Shown here: piece by piece, positions 46,122 to 57,100 of the stretch | Position numbering within the stretch: position 1 is the stretch's first letter | Layout: every line of letters begins with the position of its first letter | Assembly (NCBI GenBank): GCA_033239525.1 | Contig: BSYO01000033.1 | Coordinates: forward strand, 11,027,501 to 11,091,500 | Direction of reading: 5' to 3' | DNA: 64,000 nt | DNA from: Nepenthes gracilis | Lineage: Eukaryota > Streptophyta > Magnoliopsida > Caryophyllales > Nepenthaceae | Made by a program: the position numbers and the translations under genes | Notes under the pieces: generated by a model | What the model was told of the DNA's origin: nothing | What the model saw: only the letters and a program-made list of their open reading frames with translations | Database searches by the model: none

Positions 46122-48090
46122 CTACTTGAGGAGGGCCGGGAAAGGCCTGCCATCAACGCCGTACAAGTCTTCCACGCTCAAGGTGCTGGCATTCTTGGGA
46201 TCGAGGACAGCTACAGGAAATCGCGGACGGATCAATCGTGCCACTCGGCGGCACATGCGAACACCTTCCCGGAACTTGCCGTCCAACACAGGAGCCATCT
46301 CAGCAATCTGCACGGACGTCGTCAACCTCTCCTCTTGGCGAAGGATCCGATCCTGAAGGAGGCCCTGCCTAAGCCGCAGATCCTTGACAGTAGCCTCTAG
46401 AGAAGCGATCCTTTCCTTTGCTCCAGACAGCTCCACTTCCGCCCGTTGTACGGCTTCACGAGCGGCCCTCGAGGACCACATTTCCAGACGGGACTGAGCG
46501 ATCACTCCCACTAGTCCGTTGAGGCCGGCAATCAAGCTCTGGAGCTGCAACAGAAAAGTTCGTCAAAGCATGAATAGTGGAAAGCAAGGAAAGAAAGGAA
46601 GCAACAGGCTACCTTAGAAACAAGAGGTTCATCCCCTATGCCACGCTCCACGTGGGACTAGGACTCCTGCGGCTCGCTCCTAAGCCCCGTAGGCGCCACC
46701 TCAGAGACAGACTCGTTAGCTACAAAAGGCGTTGGAAAGTCTGCCTCGAAATCGACGCCCCTAAGAAACTCAGGCAACCGCTCGGCCTCAACCACAACAG
46801 GGCGCTCAGAAGGATCGGAGGGCGCGAACTCGTCAACACTTAAATCCACGACCACCACCATCTCTCGGATCATTTCAGCCGACATTCCCCTCTCAGAATC
46901 CATCGTGGCACTCCCGTCTCCTATGTCCTCGGTAGGATGATCAATCCTGACCGAGACGTCACCAGGCAAATCAACGGGAGCGCCGGGAGCAAAATCATCA
47001 CAGGGGGGCTGGACGTCCGAGAACCCCGCGCTCTGAGCAAGAATCTCCGCGGGTGTAGTTAGGAGATTAGCAGTGGAAGTGAAGGCGAGACCGCCAGATC
47101 CCAAGGGCCCCGACGGAAAGGCTTGATCCTCACCTCTTGATCGAGGAACATCATCATCATCCTCATCATCGCAGGAGTCCAGGCCCCGAGAAGCTCTCTC
47201 GATCCGCACAACGACTCTTGAGGGCTCGGCCAGAATATTAGCAGTGGAAGTGAGGCCGAGACCCCCAGGCTTTGAGGACTCAGAGAAAGAGTCAGTCCTC
47301 GACCTCGCAAGTAGAGGAGTAGCCACGTCATCGTCGCTCATGTCCTCAATATCAAAATCCTCATCATCACTCGAGGAGCGCTCGGCAGTGGGTCCCCCAA
47401 TCCTCGGTCTCTCCTTGGCCGTTACGGAAGGAGCTGGGCCAGGAGCCTCATCCCGCGGTCCCCACTTGGCTGCCCTGAATTTATCAGCAGCCAGCCAGAT
47501 GTTGCGCTTATTCAAATAGAAGCTCCACAGATTGATCAGCACCAAGTCTGTGTACGCCTTCACTTCCTCCCGGTCCTCCCTTGAAGGGTCAGAGCAGTAC
47601 TGGCTAGCCACCTTCCCCCACGTAGTAGGGATGGCCCAGTGCTCGTAGACGCCAAAGAAAGAACTTGTCCTTCCACCGCCTCGTGGAATGGGTTGCCACC
47701 ACACGGAAGAAAATTTCCGCGGGGAGTCATTACAATCCAGTCGAGTTCTCGCATGAAGCGAACATCACCTTGACAAGAGCATTCAAGAGCTTCTCATGGC
47801 ACGGGAAGAAGACGCACAAGGACACGGATACCTCATTGCATTGGGTGAAGCTGTGAGAGGCACGCCGAGCGCCCTCATAATGTCATAGAGCTCCTCTCGA
47901 ACGGAAACCGCAGCCCACCTTTGAGGTGGGCCTCATAAACAGTGATGAAGCCGTCCGGAGGGTACAGCGCCCTATCATGCGGCTCCGGGATCATCATGGC
48001 CATAGACTCAGGGATTTGATACTGAGCTCGGATCTCCGTGAGCTTGTCGAGCGTCACCGTGGAAGCAATGTCTCTCACTCCAGGCGCCAT
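46122..48090 (-). pseudogene. Element C antisense gene (Transposase_28-like)
   Basis: Best preserved of the three antisense genes. From 48090: MAPGVRDIASTVTLDKLTEI, RAQYQIPESM, then PPDGFITVYEAHLKGGLRFP. The frame breaks near 47875. An uninterrupted 348-residue frame (47704-46658) then carries NLWSFYLNKRNIWLAADKF followed by a long acidic, Ser-rich region with two internal repeats (GLxxTSTANxL). The last part (46550-46122) is a coiled-coil-like helix (REAVQRAEVELSGAKERIAS). The order conserved block, acidic linker, coiled coil fits the plant 'putative gypsy type transposon' proteins as I recall them. Role unknown. It lies about 400 bp inside the 3' LTR, so an antisense promoter there is likely. 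Confidence 0.75.
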
Positions 48091-48485
48091 GAAAACCAAA
48101 GAACAAAGGAGAAGACGAAGCTCGAACGAAGAAGAAGACGAAAAACAGGCGCGAAGATGAAAAATCAGGGCAACGGGGCGTTTAAATAAACCCTAGGGTA
48201 CGGAAAGGCGTACTCATTACCCTTGCCACGCGTCGACAGGCCATTCGCCTCAAAAGTCTGGAGATCTCTCCTTCCCAAGGCGCCTGACAGCGCGTCACAT
48301 CAGCAGGATACGGCATTTAATGCTCCAGCAGGAAAGTGAAGCGACGGCCCAGAAGAGGTCCGAGGACAACCTCCCGTCAAGGTCAACGCAGTGCTCGCCA
48401 CCAGGACACATGCTCTCGGACGACCGACACCTCCAGCAGGCTGGCGACTTCATGCCAAACGACCGAGAACTTCGGGTCCTTTGGC

Positions 48486-48496
48486 ATTGGGGGCTA
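48486..48496 (+). other. Element C polypurine tract
   Basis: ATTGGGGGCTA directly before the 3' LTR, matching that of element B. Confidence 0.75.
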
Positions 48497-49455
48497 TGTT
48501 GGGCCCCAGTATGAAGGCTCATAAAAGCACGGCCCATAAGACACGGCCCAAATAAGAGGCCCAGATACACTCTCACAAGTTGTGGAGGTCAGATGGTCCA
48601 AGTAAGATGCCCAAGGGCCGAGAGCCCAAGGAGTTTTGCAAAGTCTTAGAACTGCCCGAGCGGCCAGGAACAGACGCTCAAACTTTTCCCCAGAAGGCCC
48701 CACAAGAGCTGCTTCATCTCGCGAGTTCACAGGCCCACGGGGGACCTTACAACTGGACGAGCACCGCCCGTTCATGACCGGGAATGCCCGGCTAGCCTAC
48801 TTCGCGGTTTTCGAGAAAGCTTGCAACCTTTGCCGCGCCGCGCCGTCTCAACAGGCACGCCTAGTCAAATCAAGGCGATATCCAGGATCCTGCCACACCC
48901 GACACTCGAGATACTGCACGGCCGCGCCCGTCATGCCACTCCCACACGCGTCGGCAGCATTAAAGGAAGTCGGTGGACCAGCTCCTCAACCGCCGGATGG
49001 ACGCCACGTGTCTACTCCCTAACGGCCCGATTTTCGCTATAAATACTCAGCAAGGCCCCTTTCAAAGAGACAACTCTGAGCCCCAGATTTCGGCCGGACA
49101 CTCACTCACCAAGATCAGCTCCACAAAGAAGAGTAAAAAAGCTCCCTGCGAGCATAGTTTTCTTAGGAGAGAAACACAAAACGTGAGACAGGCAAGGGAT
49201 TAACCCTCACAACTATACTTTGTAAAATCTCCAACCCATATAGTGAAGCTCTTTCCAGACCCTGAGCCTCGTAGTTTTTCCTCCCCATTCAAGAGGAGGT
49301 TTTCCACGTAAAACATCCGGTCTCAATCTTCATCGTGTCCAACACTTCTAGTACTTGTGTTGCCCGGAAACAACACATCCGACTGGACGCCGCGGATCCA
49401 ACACCCCTTATCAACGAGCCTGGCTCAGAAAGATCCGCGGAACCAGAACGCAACA
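48497..49455 (+). repeat. Element C 3' LTR
   Basis: 959 bp with TATA box TATAAATA at 49038-49045. Ends GAACGCAACA directly before the AAAAC duplication. Confidence 0.93.
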
Positions 49456-49460
49456 AAAAC

Positions 49461-49859
49461 AAACAACACTTTATAATTAAAGAAAAAAATTGGGATTAAA
49501 ATTTAAAAAATGACTACCATTTCTCATCTTCTATTTATTATTAACCGTGGATACCTAATAACAAAATTTTTGTCTGAATATAACACCTTTAATTATTGGC
49601 AGACAATGCTCGACCCACCTTTAATTAAGGAAACAAAATTTATAAAAAAAATAAAAATAAAAAATATTTTTAAATATAAATATTTGGTTTTCCTTATAAT
49701 TTTTCTTGTAATCTAAACATAAAAAATATATTCCCGTTCGATTTTCTTGATGAAGATCAATGGGACCTCAGCTTCAATGCTATAAAATAAGGAAAACTAT
49801 TAAGGCTATTCAATATCAGATGAACACAATAATTAATATTAAAATTTATATAAATAAAT
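49461..49859. other. AT-rich intergenic DNA
   Basis: AT-rich; no gene recognised. Original DNA right of element C. Confidence 0.6.
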
Positions 49860-50860
49860 AATTAAAATTAAATAATTATTTAAATTACTTGATATAATTT
49901 TTATTATTCATTCACTAAACTTCAAATCTTAATCAATGAGTTCACATAAGAGTCTAAAATATAAAAATACCATAACAGGGCACTAAAAATATAGCTTTTA
50001 AGGCCCTCAAATATTTTACACTTACAGACCAGTACAACAATTAAAATTAAAAGTTCGATGAATGATTAGTAAAAAATTAAATAATCATTCAAACCACTTG
50101 ATGCAATCTCCATCACTCATCTACTAAATTTCTAATCTTAATTGTTGGATTTATTAGAAAATTTAAAATGAGAGATGACCCTAAAAAGAGAGATTTTAAT
50201 GTCCTCCCGTATTTTAGACTTTCAAATAAATCTAATGACTAGGATTAGAATTTAAACCAATAAGTAATAAAGATTAAATAGTCATTCAAATTATTTAATG
50301 TAATATCTACCATTAACCCACCAAACTTATAATCAATACCGTTGGATTCATCCAAGAGCTTAAGATGTACAATGACCATAACATGATTCTAAAAAGACAG
50401 CTTCCAAAGTTCTCTAATATTTTAGGCTCCTTGATAAGCTCAATAACTAGGATTGAAAGTTGGATGAATAAATAGTAAAAGATTAAATAGCCATTCAAAT
50501 TACACGGTGCAATCTCCACTATTCATTCACCGAACTTTTAATTCGGAGCGTTTGATTCACCTAGGAGCATAAAATGTGAAATAACCATCACAAGACTCTA
50601 AAAGAGAACTTTCAAGGTCCTCTAATATTAAAAGCTCCCAGGTAAACCCAATGACTAAAATGATAAGTTAAATGGATAAATGATAAAAATTAAATAACGA
50701 TTCAAATCACTCAATATAATCTCTACCATTCATCCATTAAATTTCTAATCCTAACAGTTAAATTTACCTGAGAGCCTACAACAATATAGGAGGATCATAA
50801 CAAGCCTCAAAAATCAGAGTTCCATATCTGAAAATTCTACACCTTGTCAGTTTCTAACTG
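49860..50860. repeat. Tandem array, ~5 x 205 bp
   Basis: The block TAAATAATCATTCAAA followed by TGCAATCTCCACCATTCAT recurs at about 49871, 50076, 50275, 50483 and 50691, a period of 200-208 bp. Between these, GTTGGATTCACC, AGAGCTTAAAATG and AAGGTCCTCTAATATT recur at constant offsets. Units differ by roughly 20-30%. It lies downstream of the ERD2 3' end. Confidence 0.85.
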
Positions 50861-51121
50861 AAATCAGTAGGGAAAACAATGCCTTCTGATCAGAAGTAGT
50901 GTGTGTTTTTTTTTTCTTTTGGTTTTAGGCTAAGCAAACATTCCCGCTGTATAAAGGCAAAAACAAGAGATGGAACTGAACGGCAGTGAGAGGTGAGCAA
51001 CCCGTGCCGAATGAAATTACATTTTGAATGGCACTCGATAAATTTGTAAACCACAATGATGAGCGAATGCATCAAGTAGTATAGCACAAACGTCTAAGGA
51101 AGATCGGACAGCTTACAGGGA

Positions 51122-51158
51122 TCAAGCCGGTAGCTGGAGCCTCTTGTTGTTCTTCCAG
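51122..51158 (-). other. ERD2 exon 6 and stop
   Basis: 37 nt, from ATGCAG|CTGGAAG to the TGA. Encodes WKNNKRLQLPA after completing a Ser codon with exon 5. Confidence 0.92.
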
Positions 51159-54100
51159 CTGCATAAACCGAGCAAATAAAATTTGGAATTAAGAAAAAAT
51201 CTATGTGACAAATATCGGTGGGGACAATAGAAACAAGTTTCTCTTTATTTTTTTTATTTACCTTAGGAAGTAGTAGTAGAAGAAGTCAGCATAAAGCAAA
51301 GTTTGAACAATCCCAGATATCCAAGCTGCAACGATCGGAGAGGAATATCAACGATCGGCAAGTGAAATGGAACAGGTAAAAATGTAATAAGCAAACTAAA
51401 ATACATGATGTTCCTTTTTTTTTTGTCTAACTTCTAAGGCTACTGAGACGAAAGGGAAAGAGAAAGAAGGCATGGTGAGACAACAGTAATGGTTGCTAAA
51501 TCACAAGTTTAAATTATAGAAACAATGCCTTTGCACAGGGATAAGGCTAGTACATATGCAATAATGGTAACTCAGTAATGTGGCCACTTGCATCGGGCCA
51601 CCTACGACAAGGCAGAGACACATAGACTCGTATACCCCATGCAACCATGATGGATGAACATATCGGTATCAATTGCAATGGTCTATATCTTGGCCACATT
51701 GGACACTTTTTATTTTTATTTTTTGCAAAGTAGAACAAAATGAACTTGAGGTATAGTTGATGATAGATTACTAATACAACAACATATTGTGATTTTTCTA
51801 TAAAATAAGTAAATATCAAACACTATAAAATTTCAGCCAATATATTAGCATCCAACTCCCCAATACCAATATTTTCTGAAACTATGACAATCGTGATACA
51901 GCATTGTACAAACAATATATCGTGATAGATTGACTAATATTCAAAATATCAACCGATACACCCGACATTTTGCAATATTTGGTTAATGTATCAGTTTGTA
52001 TTTCTCAACAAGGTTTGGATTTGTAAAAAAAACAATTGCACGGCCAACATATCAAATATCAATACGTAGCTTCCGATATGGTCAATGCCAATATGACTAC
52101 CGCTGATATTGATATAAATACCAATATGTACATCCAAGCATGCATGCAATCTAGCTTTGTTAAATTTGAGAAACCTTGCTTCTCAGAAAGGTACAAGAAA
52201 CCGGGTGGGATTCAATATTGATCAAGAATTCGCCAATTCATTCAGGGAAAGACGAAGTAGGAAAGACAATAAAAACATGACATCTGACAACTATGGCAAA
52301 AATTAAATTCCCACAGGGAAAATTCCTCAGATTTATGGCCTTCGTAATCAATGTAAGTAGAACACAGCACAACAAAAAGAATTTGGACACTACCAGAAAT
52401 TTATAAATCATCACGGTCAGCTACTAAGTTAGAACCTCCCTCTCCACTGCAAGTTCCATGCAAAATGATTCTATTCAACTAAAAACATCATATTATGGGA
52501 TTTTACACAGGAAAAAAAAAAATCAAGAATTATTCTCAAATTTTCACTTTTTCTTCAATTCTAGTCTCAGTTTGATTTTTTTTTTTTTTTTGGGAACAAA
52601 ACTGGTACTAAAATTAAATATGAGAATAGAATTAAAAAAGGAAAAAAATTTGAGATTTTTAATATATTTTTTTACGAGAGAATAACATTTAACATAGATC
52701 TGTACTTAAAATGTAGGCCAAAGGAAGCACCGATAAGAAAATATAAGTTAGTTATGGTTGGAGAAAAAAAAGAAAGAGGTATAACTAGAAAAATTTTAGA
52801 ATGATATGATTAAAAACAATTCAAAAATACTTCTACTGTCGAAACATACTACACTGAATGGAGTGAAATGCAGATTCAATAGCCAGCTCACTTGAAGGAA
52901 CCTAAGGCCCTGTTCTTACGTTGTTTCCCGGTTTTTGCACCCGTCCCTTCTTAGGTGGCAGGAATTTTATATCTAGGCATCTACCCACCAATTCATACTT
53001 CACACCTAAACACACACCCACGCACAAAGAGAATCAAACCAAACAGAACCAAACCAACTCCTAATAGCTAGACAGGAGCTACACCTTTTCAAGTCAATCA
53101 GGCCTTTGCTGCACCCTTTCCTAGAAGGCTCAGCATGTGCAATATCCAACGTGAGTAAAGCTGCTTTTACGACAGCTTTACCAAACGAGAATATTGATGT
53201 TTTCCTCTTAAAAGTCTCTCATTTTGAATCAGTTTTCTAAATAGGGAAAGCTGCTGCCGAGTAAGGGAGATCAGGTGTGAATGCTAACTTATAGTTGAAC
53301 TGAGATTGACTATTAGAACAAGATCTACTTGGGATCTTAGCAGGAAGCCTTATTCCTCAATTTGCTAATTGTGACAAAAAAAAAAAAAAAAGACAATCAC
53401 AAGAGCCAGATGTAGATCAGCAACTCCATATTTCAGTTATAGAACTTCGAGTTGCCTTTGGCTCATTCCAAAATCCACAAATAGACATGAAAACGGAGTG
53501 TGGACAGGCAAAGAACATGTAACCAGAGAGGGGAGGGAGAGTTGTACGTATCCAGTTAACATAGTGAGGCTCCGTGAAGTAGCGGTAGATCCAGTTGAGA
53601 ATATATAATGCCCTGTATGCCCTGCAAAAATTATTGGATGCTGTGAGAATTTTCTCACGAATGAAGTGAGGGTGAAACCTGAAAAAAAAAAAAAAAGAGA
53701 GAAAACATTCGAAATGCATGTGCTAACAATAAATAGACAATAAACATTTAAAGGATAAAAAGCGATAAATTCAGACACAAGAAGAAGCAATTGTAGTTTA
53801 CAAACTAGTTGAGAGACATCTGCTGTGATATACATAACCACCATTCCAGGAAATTGCGGTTTACAAACTAGTTGAAATCGTTTCTCTAGGCTCTCAGTTT
53901 GGTTCCCATTTCAGTTTCTGCAGCAGCTTATGTAAGCTAAGAAGACAACTAAAACATCCTCCCCTTCCTTAGCCACCACCATCAATGTTGGTCAGCCAAC
54001 TGTCATGGCGGATGAAAATAGCGTTATCGATATCAGTCATATCGATAATGGATATATCAAATAGTACGTATTGATATTATATATATCAAAAGACTTTTTT

Positions 54101-57100
54101 TTTTCAATTATAAGTTGACAAGATCGTATTGACTAATATATCAATTGTATAGGTCGATATATAGCGATATATCGTCAAAACAAAAATATATCATGATATT
54201 ATTGTAGTATCGGAAAATATTAGTATTGAAGGGCCTCATACCGGCACCTATCGGTCAATATTTACATCACTTGTGGGTCATTGGCTGCCCAAAGGCAGAG
54301 GTTAATAATCGCTGAATGGATCATGGAGGTGGCCTACACAGAGTCTATGGTCAACACCGCACCACTTGTCAGTTGTCACCAAAGCAAAGTGGTGAGGTGG
54401 AGGCCCAATTCATCACCAGTATTTTATCTTATAGCTAAAGACTTAATTGAAATACCTTTAACTTAGTCATTAATAAAAAGAAAATAAGACTTTAAATATG
54501 ATCTCACAAACTAAGCACAACTTAGAATGCTAATTCAGCATCTCACACTTGCGTCTACCCTTAGCCATACCACATAAACTATGAGCTCTAGGAGATCGTC
54601 CTACCTAGTTCTCCTTCAGGAGTTGCGAGGCCATCCATCCTTAAAAAATTCCATTTCCCCAGTATTTTTGGGAGGTCAAGGTTTTGTTAACCCAAATCTT
54701 TGGTTTCAATTAATGGGTCCATGAAATTTACAAAACTCTTTTTCTATGGTTCACTTGATTTTTCCCCTATTCAAAACAAAAATGGTAAGGGGTGCTACCT
54801 ACCCAGTAGGAACTAGGGCAGTGATAAATAAGTACGGAAACCACTCGTTAAGATTGATTTTACATTTGCGGGGCCGGAAACCTCTCATATGTGGAGAAAC
54901 CCAACTTGCCTTTTCATCTAAATCGTCACTGGTCTAGGCACTTGCTAATATCGTTCTGCCCCTCGGGGATCACCCCTCTTCCTTTCTTGTGTTGGTTGTT
55001 GATTTAACAGACAAGTGAAAGCCACTTGTCAGTTTGTGTAGATCATTCTGTTAAAATAAGAGAGAATCAGTACTTTGCAACCCAATATGAAACTTTCGGA
55101 CCATGTATTGAGTTACAGTAACTCAATACAACCCAAAACAGTAGTCTCTCTTGATTTTAGAATTCTGCAACAAGATCATGACATTGTAGTTAGTGGTTAA
55201 TATCATGTCACAATTCACAAGTAATTCCTTAATTTTCAGCATAAAAATATCAAATAAAGCATGCCCCCACTACAATCATGCCATTCGAACCCGTAGTTAC
55301 CAAATTCCCCATACTGTAAGAACTTAATTCAGAATTCCTAGAATGATTCCTTACGATGAGATCGAAAAGAATGGATAGAGAAAATGGTGACAAAATTTCA
55401 AAGAGGAAAAGACCCCGAAGAGAAAATAGTGTTCCCAATTCAAGAAAGGCGAGGTTTCCAAATTTGAGCTACTCAAACATACTTCATTAACTGCCTTCCT
55501 TCTACTCCATACATGTTATATTTTGATTGTGATGCCGTAATCATTACCAAAAGATACTTTTGAACTGGTTAGTTATGTATAACAAAAATTGTTAAATTGA
55601 CTGCAGCTGCTCTACAATGCTTTGACATGTGTCGTGTGGGTTCGGCCTTCAACTGAAATCACCTGCAGATCATGCCTTTATTTGAGCTCGTGCAACCTAG
55701 TCCCTTACCTCTGTCATAAGACGACTGAGATTCATCCATTTGGACAGTGGTGATGGATCTCCAACAAACACATGATCCACCCTTTTTACATCAGACACTT
55801 GGTGTTGCTCCACGTGGACAGCGATGATGTTCTCCTCCAACCAACAAAACCATGATCCACCACCTTTTAATCGAATGGCTCTTGAGTGGCCACATGGGCG
55901 CTGGAGATCGCCCATTGCCTCTTCATGGTTATCTATTTGCTGTGGTTGAAACCTTGCTGTCTTGACTTTCTTTGCCTTACTCAGAACATGATGCTCATCC
56001 GACAGTTCTATGTAGGCTATTTGGACAACAGTGATGATAATGATTGTCTTGAGCCTCCATTTTGATTTTAGCTTGGCAAGTCTTCAATGCTTTCGATCTT
56101 CACTCATTTTCTCCGAGCAATTTCTCACCCTACTATGGTTACTCTATTTATTTTTCTTCTTTTACATTGTTTTCTACTTGTATGCCACCCTTTTGGTGTT
56201 TCTTCATAATGATCAGCCAACAAAGCCCCCCCTTTTAAAATACCTAGCCCTCAAGGTGAGGGTATTTGAATTTGAGAGAATGAAAGGGCTCCTAGGTATC
56301 AGAGGTCCACTTTTACTTAATCAAGACCTCCACAACCTTCCTTTTTACTATTTTCCACACCCTTCGTCCCACTACTTGTTCAGGCTCTAGCAATATTTCT
56401 CCTAAACTGTTCAGAGATAAGGATGGCAGCATTTCAGACCTGAACCCAACTTGTTTCTTTAGCATTGACACATAAAACACCAAATGGATCCTTGCAGATA
56501 AGGGAGGGGCCAGTCGGTAAGCCACAGTTCCTACTTTCTCCATGATTTCATATGGTCCAAAGTATCTAGGCACTAGCTTCAATTTCTTTTTTAAATGATA
56601 CTGACTTCTAGTGGTATGGTTGTAGGCAGAGGTAAATGAAGTCCCTAACTTGAAGCTCTCTCACTTTCCTATGCTTATCTTACTGTGTCTTCATGTGTTC
56701 TTAAACTTTCTGTAAATTTTCTTTTAGAAGGTTAAGAATTTGGTCACAAATTTGTAGCTCCTCGTCCACTGCTTCATTAGCAGTTCTCCCTTTAATAAAC
56801 CTAGGCAACTTGAGGTGGGTGTGCATATATAGCTTCAAATGGGGTTATCCTTGTCGAAGAATGATTAGTGTTATACCACCAGATCCCTTACAATTTGAAC
56901 AATTCCTTCCAAAAGAGCTTGTGAATATGGCTTCTCTATGACCAACAATAGTTCTGGAAATCCCATCATGTAACTTTATGATGTGAGGAAAAGTTGGGCA
57001 ATTTGGGCAGCTGTGTATGGTTAAGACTTATAAAGTGGGAGTATTTAGTTAACCTGTCCACAACTACCAAATCCACAATCCACCACCTTTTAATCGAATG

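Larger units (their letters stand above)
43582..49455 (+). mobile_element. Element C: non-autonomous Tat-like LTR element without pol
   Basis: 5.87-kb element with perfect target duplication AAAAC (43577-43581 and 49456-49460), LTRs of 952 and 959 bp beginning TGTTGGGCCCCAG and ending ACGCAACA, primer site TTGGCGCCGTCTGTGGGAA directly after the 5' LTR and polypurine tract TTGGGGGCTA directly before the 3' LTR. The internal 4 kb contains a gag and an antisense gene but no protease, RT, RNase H or integrase motif on any frame that I could see. It must have used enzymes of a relative to move. Confidence 0.92.
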
